This document shows, piece by piece, positions 16,851-25,527 of a stretch of DNA of 64,000 nucleotides. The translations under genes and the position numbers were made by a program. This stretch comes from JAJNPS01 sp031378845 (lineage in GTDB: Bacteria; Pseudomonadota; Alphaproteobacteria; Rhodobacterales; Rhodobacteraceae), in NCBI GenBank assembly GCA_031378845.1, contig JANNES010000018.1:1-64000 (forward strand), given 5' to 3'. A model generated the notes under the pieces. It was not told where the DNA came from and ran no database searches. It was given only the letters and a program-made list of their open reading frames with translations. Numbering within the stretch: the first letter of the stretch is position 1; each line of letters opens with the position of its first letter.

Positions 16851-17782
16851 TGCTAAGACGTATTCCGCCCTGGACCTATGGTTTCTGGGCGGCGGCGCTG
16901 ATGCTGGGGGTGATCGGCCTTCAGTCAGGGCTTGGCAGCATCGGGCCAACCCTTACGGTGGCTTTGGCCTTCGGGGCGATCTCGGTTCTGGTCGGGACGG
17001 GGCAGATGTTCGTCATCGCCTCTGGCCCGGGCAATCTGGATCTGTCCGTGCCGTCGGTGCTGACGCTGGCGGCCTATGTTTCGATGACGGTTATGGACCG
17101 GACTGGCGGGGTGATTTCGGCGGGGATTGCAGCGGCCCTTGCCGTAGGGGCGGTGGCCGGATGCCTGAACTACGCAGCGATCCGGTTCTTGCGGCTTCCG
17201 CCGATCATCGCGACCCTGGCCTGGAGCTTCATTTTCCAGTCCTTTGCCTTCAATCTGGGCGGTCAGGCCACACTGAAACCGCCACAGGCGTTGTCGGATT
17301 TCACCAATTGGCGCCTGGGATGGGTCCAGGTCATGCCACTGACCATCATGACCTTAAGCGTCGTGGCGGCGCTGGCTCTTGCGTTCACCGTCTGGGGTCG
17401 CAACCTTCTGGCAACAGGGCAAAACGAACGCGCGGCGCATTTTGCAGGTGTGCGCGTCGGTCCGGTGCGGCTGGTGGCCTATGTCATCTGTGGCATGACG
17501 GCGGCCATGGCGGGGGTGGTCCTGTCCGGCTTCACCGGTGGCGCGGCGCTGAACATGGGCAACACCTACCTGATGGAGTCCATTGCCATCGTGGCCCTTG
17601 GCGGCACCAGTGTGGCTGGCGGCCAGGCGAACGCCATCGGCATCTGGGGCGCGGCCCTGTTCTTCAATCTGATGGGGACGATGCTGAACATCTTCCAGGC
17701 AGATGCCGGGTTGCGGTTCGTTCTGATGGGAATACTGATTGTGTTGATCGTCGCGATCGTCCCGCGCCCCGAAGCCAGATAA
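16847..17782 (+). CDS. CUT2-type sugar ABC transporter permease
   Basis: A 311-residue second permease, again with the family block GQMFVIASGPGNLDLSVPSV and the later ATPase-contact region (ATGQNERAAHFAGVRVGPVRLVAY). Two different permeases per importer is a known variation of the CUT2 class. It overlaps the upstream permease by 4 nt and ends 9 bp before the cyclase gene, so all five genes probably form one operon. Confidence 0.87.
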   Translation: MMLRRIPPWTYGFWAAALMLGVIGLQSGLGSIGPTLTVALAFGAISVLVGTGQMFVIASGPGNLDLSVPSVLTLAAYVSMTVMDRTGGVISAGIAAALAVGAVAGCLNYAAIRFLRLPPIIATLAWSFIFQSFAFNLGGQATLKPPQALSDFTNWRLGWVQVMPLTIMTLSVVAALALAFTVWGRNLLATGQNERAAHFAGVRVGPVRLVAYVICGMTAAMAGVVLSGFTGGAALNMGNTYLMESIAIVALGGTSVAGGQANAIGIWGAALFFNLMGTMLNIFQADAGLRFVLMGILIVLIVAIVPRPEAR

Positions 17783-17791
17783 GGTAGCATC

Positions 17792-18442
17792 GTGCTGATC
17801 GACCTGACTCATCCGCTAAGCAACGGAATGGCCGTTTGGCCAGGACACCCCGTCTTCGCGCAACAGGCGGTCTCCAGCATCGCTGCAGGCGATATTGCAT
17901 GCAACCACGCGATCCATATGTCGGAACACTCCGGCACGCATTTCGACGCGCCTGCCCATTTCATCGACGGGGCCATGACCATAGACACGGTCCCGCTTGC
18001 CGTGTTTTTCGGCAGGTTGGCGACGCTGTGGCCTGCGGTCGAGCCGGATGGCGAGGTCGGCCCTGATGCTGTCCTTGGGTTCGAGGCCGCAAACGGCCCG
18101 ATCCTGCCGGAGGACGAAGTGGCATTCCGTTTCGGCTGGGACCGATACTTCGAAGCGAAAAGCCCACTTGTTTACCGCGACTGGCCCGGGGTGTCTGGCG
18201 AAGCGGCCGCCCTTCTTGTGGCCCGCGGCGTCAGGATCGTCGCGACAGACGCCATGTCGATCGACCGCTTCGGCAGCACCAGCTTTCCCGCCCATCGCAC
18301 GTTGTTGGCAGCAGGCGTTCTGATCGGCGAGAACTTTGCCAACCTGGGCAGTCTGCCGCCGTTCTGCCAGTTGACCGCCTTACCATTGAAGATCGAGGGC
18401 GGCAGCGGTGCGCCACTTCGGGCAGTGGCCAAGATCGACTAA
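17792..18442 (+). CDS. Cyclase-family metal-dependent hydrolase
   Basis: A 216-residue member of the cyclase/kynurenine-formamidase-like family. It begins MLIDLTHPLSNGMAVWPGHP and has the metal-binding motif SEHSGTHFDAPAHF (HxGTHxDxPxH) near residue 44. Members hydrolyse amides, lactones or enol-lactones. In this operon, a lactonase-type step on an imported aldonic or uronic derivative is plausible but not shown. It converges on the dehydrogenase gene with a 4-nt overlap. Confidence 0.8.
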   Translation: MLIDLTHPLSNGMAVWPGHPVFAQQAVSSIAAGDIACNHAIHMSEHSGTHFDAPAHFIDGAMTIDTVPLAVFFGRLATLWPAVEPDGEVGPDAVLGFEAANGPILPEDEVAFRFGWDRYFEAKSPLVYRDWPGVSGEAAALLVARGVRIVATDAMSIDRFGSTSFPAHRTLLAAGVLIGENFANLGSLPPFCQLTALPLKIEGGSGAPLRAVAKID

Positions 18443-19485
18443 CCGAAGGTGATCTGAACCTTGACCGACCGGCTGCGGTCGGCAGCGGTTTCCATCGCTT
18501 CTTGCAGCCGGTCCAGCGGGAAAGCATGTGTCACGATCCGGCCAAGTGGCAGGCTGTGCCCGTTGATCAGGGCCACGGCTTCGGCGAATTCGTCATGGAA
18601 GCGATGCGTTCCGACCAAGGCAATCTCCTTGCCGACGATCAGGTTCAGTGGCACCGGCACATCTCCCGCAACGCCGACCTGAATGATTGCGCCCATGGGG
18701 CGCACCGTGGATATGGCGCTGCGCAGCGCAGGTGCCGCGGCGGAACACTCGAAGACGAGGTCGAAGGCGCCCTTGTCCTCGGACCAGGGCGCGAGGTCGT
18801 CTTTTGTGACGTTGACCGTACGTGTCGCCCCTACCGAAGCCGCGACCGCAAGGGTGACATCTTGCAGATCGGTCACGACAACTTCGGCCGCTTGGGCGCG
18901 GGCAGACAGCAGGGTACAGAGCACGCCGATGGGGCCGGAACCAGTAACGAGCACACGCTTGCCTGCCAGGCTACCGCTGAACGTCTGGGCGCGACGAAGC
19001 GCGCGCAAGCACACGGCGAGCGGTTCGGCCAAAGCGGCCTCGGACATTGGCACGCCGGCAGCGATCTTGTGGCATTGCGAGGCCTGCATAACGATCCGGT
19101 CGCGGAACATGCCCTGCTCATGTGGGAAACGTAGCGCCGATCCTTTGAACCGCATAGAAAGGCAGTGTTGCGGTGCGGACTGCATGCAGAACTTGCAAAT
19201 GCCGCAGGGGTGCGACGGGTTCAGCGCGACGACATCGCCAACCGCCAAGGCTTTCACGTCCATGCCGACCGCTACAACCGTTCCTGCAGCTTCGTGGCCC
19301 AGAATGATCGGCTCGCGGACTCTGATCAGGCCAAAACCGCCGTCTTGCCAGTAATGAAGGTCCGATCCGCAAATGCCGCCCGCGCCGACCTCGACAAGGA
19401 CTTCGTCCGAACCCGGTTCAGTTTCGGGCAGGGTTTCAAGTCGCAGGTCGGACTGGCCGTGCAGGCGGGCAATACGGAGGGTCAT
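18439..19485 (-). CDS. Zinc-dependent alcohol dehydrogenase, L-idonate 5-dehydrogenase-like
   Basis: A 348-residue medium-chain dehydrogenase. Catalytic zinc ligands are in GGICGSDLHYW and LGHEAAG, the structural zinc cysteines in HPCGICKFC and the following PQHC, and the NAD(P)-binding turn in VLVTGSGPIGVLC. The N-terminal spacing and GGFGLIRVREP fit the L-idonate 5-dehydrogenase group, which oxidises L-idonate to 5-ketogluconate; sorbitol or galactitol dehydrogenases are close alternatives. It is the second gene of a two-gene unit with the GntR regulator (4-nt overlap) and divergent from uxuA. Confidence 0.8.
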   Translation of the reverse strand: MTLRIARLHGQSDLRLETLPETEPGSDEVLVEVGAGGICGSDLHYWQDGGFGLIRVREPIILGHEAAGTVVAVGMDVKALAVGDVVALNPSHPCGICKFCMQSAPQHCLSMRFKGSALRFPHEQGMFRDRIVMQASQCHKIAAGVPMSEAALAEPLAVCLRALRRAQTFSGSLAGKRVLVTGSGPIGVLCTLLSARAQAAEVVVTDLQDVTLAVAASVGATRTVNVTKDDLAPWSEDKGAFDLVFECSAAAPALRSAISTVRPMGAIIQVGVAGDVPVPLNLIVGKEIALVGTHRFHDEFAEAVALINGHSLPLGRIVTHAFPLDRLQEAMETAADRSRSVKVQITFG

Positions 19486-20195
19486 TTGTGTCCTGAGCTT
19501 TCCGGCAATGGGTCCGGATCGTCGAAGTATTCTGGAAGACTTTGTCGAATAAGCGGGAGGTCCAAAAGGATGGCGCGCAGGTGATTGCGCATAGCGGTTT
19601 CAGCCGCGGCGGGATTCTGGGCGGCAATGGCTTTGACGATTGCGGCATGCTGGTCGATCAGCCGTGCCATCGGGAATTGCACCGTCGAGAGTTGCCGCAC
19701 GCGATCCATCTGGCTTTTCGTGCCTTCGATCACGCGCCAGGCATTCGCCTTGCCTGCCGCTTCCGCCAGGGTACGGTGAAACGCATCATCCAGCGGAACA
19801 AATGACCTTGGATCGTTTAGCGCAACACTGCGCTGCGCGTCAAGAAGCCGGGTAAGGGCGGCGACAATGGCCGCATCAGAGTTTTCTGCCACAAGCTTGA
19901 CAATGTCAGCCTCAATAGCCTCGCGCACAAACCGCGCATCCATGACCGCACCCGTCGATATCTTGCGCACAAAGGTTCCGCGTTGCGGCCGCACCTCAAC
20001 CAGACCTTCCTCGGCCAGCTTGATGAAGGTCTCGCGTACCGGTTGGCGGCTGACACCAAAACTGGCTGCGACATCTGCCTCGGAAAGGCGCGTTCCCGGC
20101 GTCAGGTCGTTGTTGATGATGCGTGCGCGCAATACGCGCATCAACTGCGGTCCGACTGTAGTCGTCAGGTCTACCGGTCCGATCTCGTCTGCCAA
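19482..20195 (-). CDS. GntR-family regulator (FCD subfamily)
   Basis: A 237-residue regulator. The N-terminal winged helix-turn-helix is LSEADVAASFGVSRQPVRET, followed by the wing LVEVRPQRGTFV. The all-helical FCD effector domain has its metal-ligand pattern (VPLDDAFHRTLAEAAG, later DQHAAIVKAI and RNHL). FCD regulators bind carboxylic acids, which fits control of a uronate/idonate pathway. It is divergent from uxuA with a 123-bp control region that holds the 11-mer also found before the sugar importer. Confidence 0.87.
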   Translation of the reverse strand: MADEIGPVDLTTTVGPQLMRVLRARIINNDLTPGTRLSEADVAASFGVSRQPVRETFIKLAEEGLVEVRPQRGTFVRKISTGAVMDARFVREAIEADIVKLVAENSDAAIVAALTRLLDAQRSVALNDPRSFVPLDDAFHRTLAEAAGKANAWRVIEGTKSQMDRVRQLSTVQFPMARLIDQHAAIVKAIAAQNPAAAETAMRNHLRAILLDLPLIRQSLPEYFDDPDPLPESSGHK

Positions 20196-20235
20196 TTGCG
20201 TAATGCCGCCTCCTGCTCTGTGTTGTGGGCCGATC

Positions 20236-20246
20236 TACCATACTAG
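20236..20246. promoter_or_regulatory. Shared 11-mer, candidate GntR operator between gntR and uxuA
   Basis: TACCATACTAG, identical to 13203-13213, lies 41 bp upstream of the GntR gene start and 73 bp upstream of uxuA. It is followed by TCAA, so its minus-strand reading TTGACTAGTATGGTA also carries a TTGACT -35-like box. The position suits control of both divergent units. Confidence 0.55.
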
Positions 20247-20318
20247 TCAACCCTGGCGTCACCTGCTATCTAGCGTAGATGCTATGCATCAAGGCACTCC
20301 GAGCAAAGGAGAAAGGCC

Positions 20319-21530
20319 ATGCGTCAGACTTGGCGATGGTTCGGACCAAAGGACAGGGTCAAGATCGACGACATGATGCAGGCGGGCGTGGCAGGTGTGG
20401 TCTCGGCGTTGCATCACGTGCCGACGGGAGAGGTCTGGGCCCCGCAGGCCATCGCGCAGCGTCAGGCCGAGATTGGCGTCATGGCGGATGGCGCGCCATC
20501 GGGCCTTGCTTGGGAGGTCGTGGAAAGCCTTCCGGTTTCGGAAGCGATCAAGAAGCAGATCGGCCCCTGGCGGAGCCATGTCGAGAGCTGGATCCAGTCG
20601 ATGCACCATCTGCACGCTGCGGGAATCGAAGTCATCTGTTACAACTTCATGCCCGTGCTTGACTGGACCAGGACCGATCTGACTTGGCGGCGGCCCAACG
20701 GCGCAAGATGCATGCGCTTCGACCTCGCCGACTTTGCGGCCTTTGACATTCACATTCTTGCCCGCCCCGGCGCAACCGAGGATTTTTCGCCCGAAACAGT
20801 CGAGGCTGCTGTCCGCCGCTTTGCCGAAATGACGGATGCCGACAAACTGCAATTGACCGGTAACGTCGTATTCGGTCTGCCCGGTGCGGCCGAGTCGATG
20901 ACGCTGGAAGATGTGCGTTTACACTTGGCCGAATATGACCACATCACGGAAGAGCGGCTTCAGGCGAACCTGATCGACTTTTTGGCCGAAGTGACACCTG
21001 TAGCCGAAAGCATCGGGGTGCGCCTCTGCTGTCACCCGGACGATCCGCCTTTTCCCTTGCTAGGTCTGCCGCGCGTGATGTCGACGCCTGCAAATTATGC
21101 CAAGGTGATGGCGGCAGTCGACCTGCGCGCTAACGGGATCACGCTTTGCACCGGCAGCCTCGGGGCGCGGCCAGACAACAATCCGGTCGACCTGTTGCAC
21201 AGCCATGGCGACAGGGTGCACTTCCTTCACCTGCGCAACGTGACGATTGAAGGGAATGCGGTGATGAACTCGTTCTTCGAGGACGCTCACCTTGCAGGAC
21301 GCACCGATATGGTGGAAATCATCAGCGCCGTCGTCGCCGAGGAGCGACGGCGCAAAGCCGAAGGGCGCACTGATTGCTCCATTCCGATGCGCCCGGATCA
21401 CGGACAGGACATCCTTGATGACATCGGACGGCAGGCTCAACCAGGCTATCCTTCCATCGGTCGCTTGAAAGGGCTTGCCGAGTTGCGGGGCATTTACACC
21501 GCTCTGACGCATCCGATGCTTCGCCAATGA
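20319..21530 (+). CDS. uxuA: Mannonate dehydratase
   Basis: Cytoplasmic enzyme that converts D-mannonate to 2-keto-3-deoxygluconate in hexuronate catabolism; 403 residues, normal UxuA length. Recognisable blocks: MRQTWRWFGPKD at the start, ALHHVPTGEVW, VICYNFMPVLDWTRTDL, the metal-site segment CCHPDDPPFPLLGLPR, LCTGSLGARPDNNP, HFLHLRNV and MRPDHGQDILDD. Its stop overlaps by 4 nt with the fructuronate-reductase-like gene that the IS has destroyed, so the pathway is probably incomplete here. Confidence 0.93.
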   Translation: MRQTWRWFGPKDRVKIDDMMQAGVAGVVSALHHVPTGEVWAPQAIAQRQAEIGVMADGAPSGLAWEVVESLPVSEAIKKQIGPWRSHVESWIQSMHHLHAAGIEVICYNFMPVLDWTRTDLTWRRPNGARCMRFDLADFAAFDIHILARPGATEDFSPETVEAAVRRFAEMTDADKLQLTGNVVFGLPGAAESMTLEDVRLHLAEYDHITEERLQANLIDFLAEVTPVAESIGVRLCCHPDDPPFPLLGLPRVMSTPANYAKVMAAVDLRANGITLCTGSLGARPDNNPVDLLHSHGDRVHFLHLRNVTIEGNAVMNSFFEDAHLAGRTDMVEIISAVVAEERRRKAEGRTDCSIPMRPDHGQDILDDIGRQAQPGYPSIGRLKGLAELRGIYTALTHPMLRQ

Positions 21531-21650
21531 TGCGGCTGACCGCGCTCGATCAGGTGCCTGCTACTCTGCGGCCGGGATACGATCCGGCCTCCCACGGAAT
21601 CGGCATCGTCCATCTAGGCCTCGGCGCGTTCCACAAGGCACATCAGGCGG
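21527..21650 (+). pseudogene. Mannitol-dehydrogenase-family gene (fructuronate reductase-like), cut by IS6
   Basis: Only about 41 codons remain. They read MMRLTALDQVP at the start and then GIGIVHLGLGAFHKAHQA, the conserved NAD-binding N-terminus of the mannitol dehydrogenase/UxuB family. The frame runs straight into the left terminal repeat of the IS at 21651 and ends inside it. The order uxuA-uxuB with a 4-nt overlap supports D-mannonate oxidoreductase (fructuronate reductase). The rest of the gene is not on the other side of the IS, so it was deleted. Confidence 0.8.
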
Positions 21651-22470
21651 GGTGTTGTCAGAGGAAGTTTGGTTGCGGTTGGGCGGAGCGTTCCTCTAGC
21701 CTTCGGGCATGACCAAACGTTCCCAGTTCCGCTATTTCAAGACCAGCCCTGAGATCATCCGTCTGGCGGTGATGCTCTACATCCGCTTCCCGCTGTCGCT
21801 CCGCAACGTCGAAGACCTGCTCCACGAGCGTGGCATCGAAATCAGCCACGAGACTGTGCGGTACTGGTGGAACAGGTACGGCCCGATGTTTGCCGCCGAG
21901 ATCCGCGGCAAGCGGGTTGAGGCGATGCGGGCCTGTCGCCACTGGCAGTGGCACCTGGACGAGGTTTACGTGAAGATAAATGGGTTTACTCACTATCTTT
22001 GGTGCGCAGTTGATCACGAGGGCGAGGTACTGGAAAGCATCGTCACCAAGAAGCGAGATCGCAAGGCGGCTTTGAAATTCTTGAAGAAATCCATGAAGCG
22101 GCACGGCCGGCCGGAGACGATCGTGACTGATCGGCTGAGGTCATATGGCGCCGCCTTGAAAGACCTTGGTCGCGGCGACGACCGCGAGATGGGGCGCTGG
22201 CTCAACAATCGCGCGGAGAACTCGCACCTGCCGTTCCGACGACGAGAGCGGGCCATGCTACGGTTCCGGCGCATGCGAACGTTGCAGAAGTTCGCTTCCA
22301 TCCATGCCTCGGTCCACAACCATTTTCCGACGGAGCGCCATCTCCAGAACCGTGACCACTACAAGCAGACCCGCGCCGCCGCTCTCGCCGAGTGGCGCGG
22401 CCTTCTCGTTGCCTGACATCCGGGCGGGGTAGGGCAAACGGAGACTGGTTCGCATTCGTCTGAAAGCACC
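21651..22470 (+). mobile_element. IS6-family insertion sequence, complete copy
   Basis: The left repeat GGTGTTGTCAGAGGAA begins at 21651; the right end, read on the minus strand from 22470, is GGTGCTTTCAGACGAA. The element is 820 bp with one transposase. Flanking octamers TCAGGCGG and GCCACTTG differ, and the two sides belong to unrelated genes (uxuB-like on the left, DNA methyltransferase on the right). This is the footprint of an IS6-mediated deletion or replicon fusion. Confidence 0.9.
21709..22416 (+). CDS. IS6-family transposase
   Basis: A 235-residue uninterrupted DDE transposase. N-terminal FKTSPEIIRLAVMLYIRFPL is followed by the SHETVRYWWNRYG block. Catalytic residues are in WQWHLDEVYVKING, TIVTDRLRSYGAA and NNRAENSHLPF. 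The tail is nearly identical to the fragment at 2-364, so that partial copy is the same element. Likely active. Confidence 0.93.
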   Translation: MTKRSQFRYFKTSPEIIRLAVMLYIRFPLSLRNVEDLLHERGIEISHETVRYWWNRYGPMFAAEIRGKRVEAMRACRHWQWHLDEVYVKINGFTHYLWCAVDHEGEVLESIVTKKRDRKAALKFLKKSMKRHGRPETIVTDRLRSYGAALKDLGRGDDREMGRWLNNRAENSHLPFRRRERAMLRFRRMRTLQKFASIHASVHNHFPTERHLQNRDHYKQTRAAALAEWRGLLVA

Positions 22471-23064
22471 GCCACTTGCCCCAAAACTGGGCAACGTTAC
22501 CCCCCAGCACTGCATCCCTGTTCTGGAACGTATCCATCGTCGGCAGGATCGGGTTCTTTGCCGCCTCAAATCCGACCCTGCGCATCCATTGAATCTCGCC
22601 TATCCAAACCGACACGCGGGCCAATTCCGCCGCACGGGGGTACAACTCGATCCCCGGCGCGGCCTGTGGTCCGATGGTCGCAAAGGCCCGGGGAAGGCCA
22701 AGCGCCTCTGCCTCCAGATTGTGCAGGTGTTCGATGTGTTTCAGTTCTGACAGGGCCAGATACAGAAAGCTGCCACACCCGCAGGCCGGGTCCAGCACGC
22801 AAAAGGCGTTTGGGCGGTCAGGTCCTTGCACTTGCCCTCGCATTCCCACGCCAAGCAGTCGCGGCGCCAAACGTCTGCCCAGCCATCGCCACCAGAGGTC
22901 CTGGACGCGCCTTTCTCGAAGGTGAATTAAGCGCTTTTCGGGTCAGCCATGGCGGGATCAGGGATTTCCAGAAGGCGGCAAAGGTCAAGGAAATGTGACT
23001 GGCTGGCGGCTCGTGCCTCAAGTTCGACGCAGCGCCATCTGGTGACAAAGTCTTGCGGTGTCAT
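22471..23064 (-). pseudogene. MmeI-like DNA methyltransferase (type IIG restriction-modification), decayed
   Basis: Read from ATG 23064 on the minus strand, the N-terminal part gives FVTRWRCVELEARAASQSHF, then LDLCRLLEIPDPAMADPKSA, an in-frame TAA, then FTFEKGASRTSGGDGWADVW and DCLAWECEGKCKDL. This is the N-terminal module of MmeI-like class I methyltransferases. A frameshifting deletion near 22800 then joins it to the SAM-binding core (FCVLDPACGCGSFLYLALSE, GIELYPRAAELARVSVWIGE, IQWMRR). The NPPF catalytic motif and C-terminus are missing because the IS right end (22470) cuts the gene. No restriction activity can remain. Confidence 0.78.
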
Positions 23065-23611
23065 GTGCCTGCCCGTGGGGTTCTATTGCGGTATGGAACA
23101 GCTCGCACGTACCTGCCGCAAGCAGGTTCATGGCATCCGCTGTCAGTCTGTCCCGGGGCTGCACGCCGGAATGCGCCAGTAAGGACAAGCCCGGCCGTTC
23201 CCGGATGCGCGCGGTCTGGCCCAAGCCCGCGATCAGCGGTCCCGAGCCGGACCCGAGTCAACGGTGGCGGTCGACCGACGCGCACCGGACCGCAAAGCCG
23301 CACGGCCAGTGCCGCGATCCGCCGCACATCTGGCGCGGTTCAAGCGCGTGCTGCATGGTCGACGGCAACCCGATCAACGGTCTCGACGCGTTGCTGGCAT
23401 GGGCGCGGGAGACCGACTTTTGGTCCAGACCTGACATCGGGTGCAAGCGCCGGACGCGCGCGCCCGTCGTTCCCGCTCGTCTTGCGTCGACAACTGGGAA
23501 AGATCGTGAATACCGCGCAAAGCGAAGCGCCACTTCTGAGCGACATGTCGATGACCAGACGATTTTGATGCCCGCAAAACGGGATCTTCGTGAGAACCGC
23601 ACAAAGCTGGA
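23065..23611. other. Gene-free decayed stretch
   Basis: Several overlapping open frames exist on both strands, but none shows a recognisable family, a ribosome binding site and a stable start together. The minus strand holds alanine-rich pieces that could be relics of an unidentified plasmid gene broken by frameshifts. I assign no function. Confidence 0.5.
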
Positions 23612-24523
23612 TCATACGCCAGCCTCTGCAGCACCAAGCGAGGGGTCCAGATGGTCGCGCAGGCTGTCGCCCAGCAGATTGAAGCCGATGGCGGTCAGTG
23701 CAATCGCACCGCCGGGGAAGACGGCCAGCCACCATGCCGCGGGTTGGTGGGTGAGACTGTCAAAGATCATCACCCCCCATTCCGGGGTCGGCGATTGCGC
23801 GCCCAGCCCGAGAAACGACAAGCCAGAGGCAGACAGGATCACGAACCCCACATCGGTCGTGGCCTGCACGATGACCAAGGGCCAGACCATCGGCAGCAGG
23901 GTGACAAAGATCAGATGCAGGGGCGATGCCCCCATGGCGCGGGAGGCAGCGACGAAATCCTGTTCTTTCAGCGACAGCACGCGCGCCCGGATCAGCCGGG
24001 CGTACCATGGCCAGAAAACGGCGGCCAAGGCGATTGTGGTGGGCACCATGCCGCCGCCAAAGCTGGCGGCAATGGCGGCGGCAAGGATCAGCGCTGGAAA
24101 GGCCAGGAACAGGTCGGTCAGGCGCATCAGAATTTCATCCACCAGGCCGCCGAAAAACCCTGCGACCAGCCCGATCGTCGTGCCCACGATGCCGGCGACG
24201 GCCAGCACGCACAGCGACACCGACAGCGATATCCACGAGCCCGCCACCACCCGCGACAGCAGGTCGCGCCCGATCTTGTCCGTGCCCAGCCAATGCGCGG
24301 CCGAAGGCGGGTCCAGCCGTGCGCGGATGTCCATCTGCAACGGGTCAAACGCGGTAATCACATGGCCCGACAGAAAACCACCAAGGGACACAAGACCCAA
24401 AGTCAGCACCAGCCCGACCAGCCCTGTGGCCAGCATTGCCTGCCCGGATGACCGGTAAAACTGCCCAAACCGCCGGGTCAGGCTGCGCTGTTCGGGCACG
24501 TCAGGATCGGCCATCACACTCAT
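23612..24523 (-). CDS. ABC transporter permease, DppC/OppC type
   Basis: A 303-residue inner-membrane permease. The N-terminal soluble part and first helix are followed by the family signature HWLGTDKIGRDLLSRVVAGS and the coupling loop QDFVAASRAMGASPLHLIFV. It overlaps the DppB-like gene upstream by 4 nt (ATGA) and is the last gene of the binding-protein/permease unit. The matching ATPases lie on the plus strand from 27310. Confidence 0.9.
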   Translation of the reverse strand: MSVMADPDVPEQRSLTRRFGQFYRSSGQAMLATGLVGLVLTLGLVSLGGFLSGHVITAFDPLQMDIRARLDPPSAAHWLGTDKIGRDLLSRVVAGSWISLSVSLCVLAVAGIVGTTIGLVAGFFGGLVDEILMRLTDLFLAFPALILAAAIAASFGGGMVPTTIALAAVFWPWYARLIRARVLSLKEQDFVAASRAMGASPLHLIFVTLLPMVWPLVIVQATTDVGFVILSASGLSFLGLGAQSPTPEWGVMIFDSLTHQPAAWWLAVFPGGAIALTAIGFNLLGDSLRDHLDPSLGAAEAGV

Positions 24524-25527
24524 CGCAGGTTTACTCTGGGGTCAAAGAACGCATAGCTGAGGTCCACCAGAAAATTGATCAGCGTGTAGGACAGCGCCAC
24601 CACCAGCGTGATCGCCATGATTGCGTTGTAATCCGATCCGGCAATCGCGTTGGCGGTATAGCGCCCAAGTCCGGGCCAGTCGAAGATCAGCTCGATGAAC
24701 ACCGCACCCGAGATCATCAGCCCGAGGTTCAGCCCAAAGATGGTGATGACAGGCAGCATCGCATTGCCCAAAGCGTGCCGCGCATAGACCTGCCAGGGTG
24801 CGATGCCTTTGGCCCGCGCGGTGCGGATGTAGTCTTGCGTCAGCACCTCCAGCATGGTGGTGCGCACCACCCGGATGGTGATCGCCATCGCGGGGATCGA
24901 CAGCACGCAAACCGGCAGGATCAGATGGCGGAGAGTTTGCAACAGCAAATCGGCGCGGCCTGCAAGCAGGCTGTCAAGTGTCAGCAAGCCTGTGACATAG
25001 TCAGGCGGGGACATGCCCACATCCAGCCGCCCGCCAAAGGGCAACAATCCCAGCCCGGCAAAAAACACGAGTTGCAGCACCAGGGCCAGCCAGAAATCCG
25101 GCACTGACAAGCCAACCACGGCCATCCCGCGCACCGCCACATCGGGGGCGGATTTGCAGTTGGCCGCGGCAATCGTGCCCAGCGTGATGCCGCCCAACAG
25201 GCTGACGATGGCCGCAAAGAACACCAATTCCAGCGTTGCGGGCACATAGGTCAGGATGTCTTGCGATATCGGGCGGCGCGACACGATGGAGCGGCCGAAA
25301 TCACCCTGCGCCAGTTGGCCGATATAGCGGGCAAACTGCGTTGTTACGGGCGCATCCAGACCCAAAGTGTCACGCACCGCCGCCACAGCCTCGGGGCTGG
25401 CCCGTCCACCTGCGATCAGACGGGCCGGGTCGCCGGGCAATAGCCGGGCGAGCGCGAATGTCATCAAGATCACGCCCATCAGCAACAGGCAGGTGCTGAT
25501 CAGACGGCGGAGGACAAAGCGGGCCAC
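24520..25527 (-). CDS. ABC transporter permease, DppB/OppB type
   Basis: A 335-residue permease that starts with the DppB pattern FVLRRLISTCLLLMGVILMT and the LLPGDPARL block, and carries the coupling loop DYIRTARAKGIAPWQVYARH. The GTG start at 25527 follows the binding-protein TGA directly, without spacing, so translation is probably coupled. It pairs with the DppC-type permease that follows. Confidence 0.9.
   Translation of the reverse strand: MARFVLRRLISTCLLLMGVILMTFALARLLPGDPARLIAGGRASPEAVAAVRDTLGLDAPVTTQFARYIGQLAQGDFGRSIVSRRPISQDILTYVPATLELVFFAAIVSLLGGITLGTIAAANCKSAPDVAVRGMAVVGLSVPDFWLALVLQLVFFAGLGLLPFGGRLDVGMSPPDYVTGLLTLDSLLAGRADLLLQTLRHLILPVCVLSIPAMAITIRVVRTTMLEVLTQDYIRTARAKGIAPWQVYARHALGNAMLPVITIFGLNLGLMISGAVFIELIFDWPGLGRYTANAIAGSDYNAIMAITLVVALSYTLINFLVDLSYAFFDPRVNLR

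Noticed and set aside
1..22470. Composite transposon bounded by the IS6 copies at 1-418 and 21651-22470
   Set aside because: The two copies are nearly identical and in the same orientation, which IS6 pseudo-compound transposons can use, but no shared target duplication or known cargo boundary is visible and the left copy is incomplete in the window.
23058..24458. 466-codon open frame on the plus strand
   Set aside because: Antisense to the DppC-type permease for most of its length, with arginine/proline/serine-rich translation and no motif.
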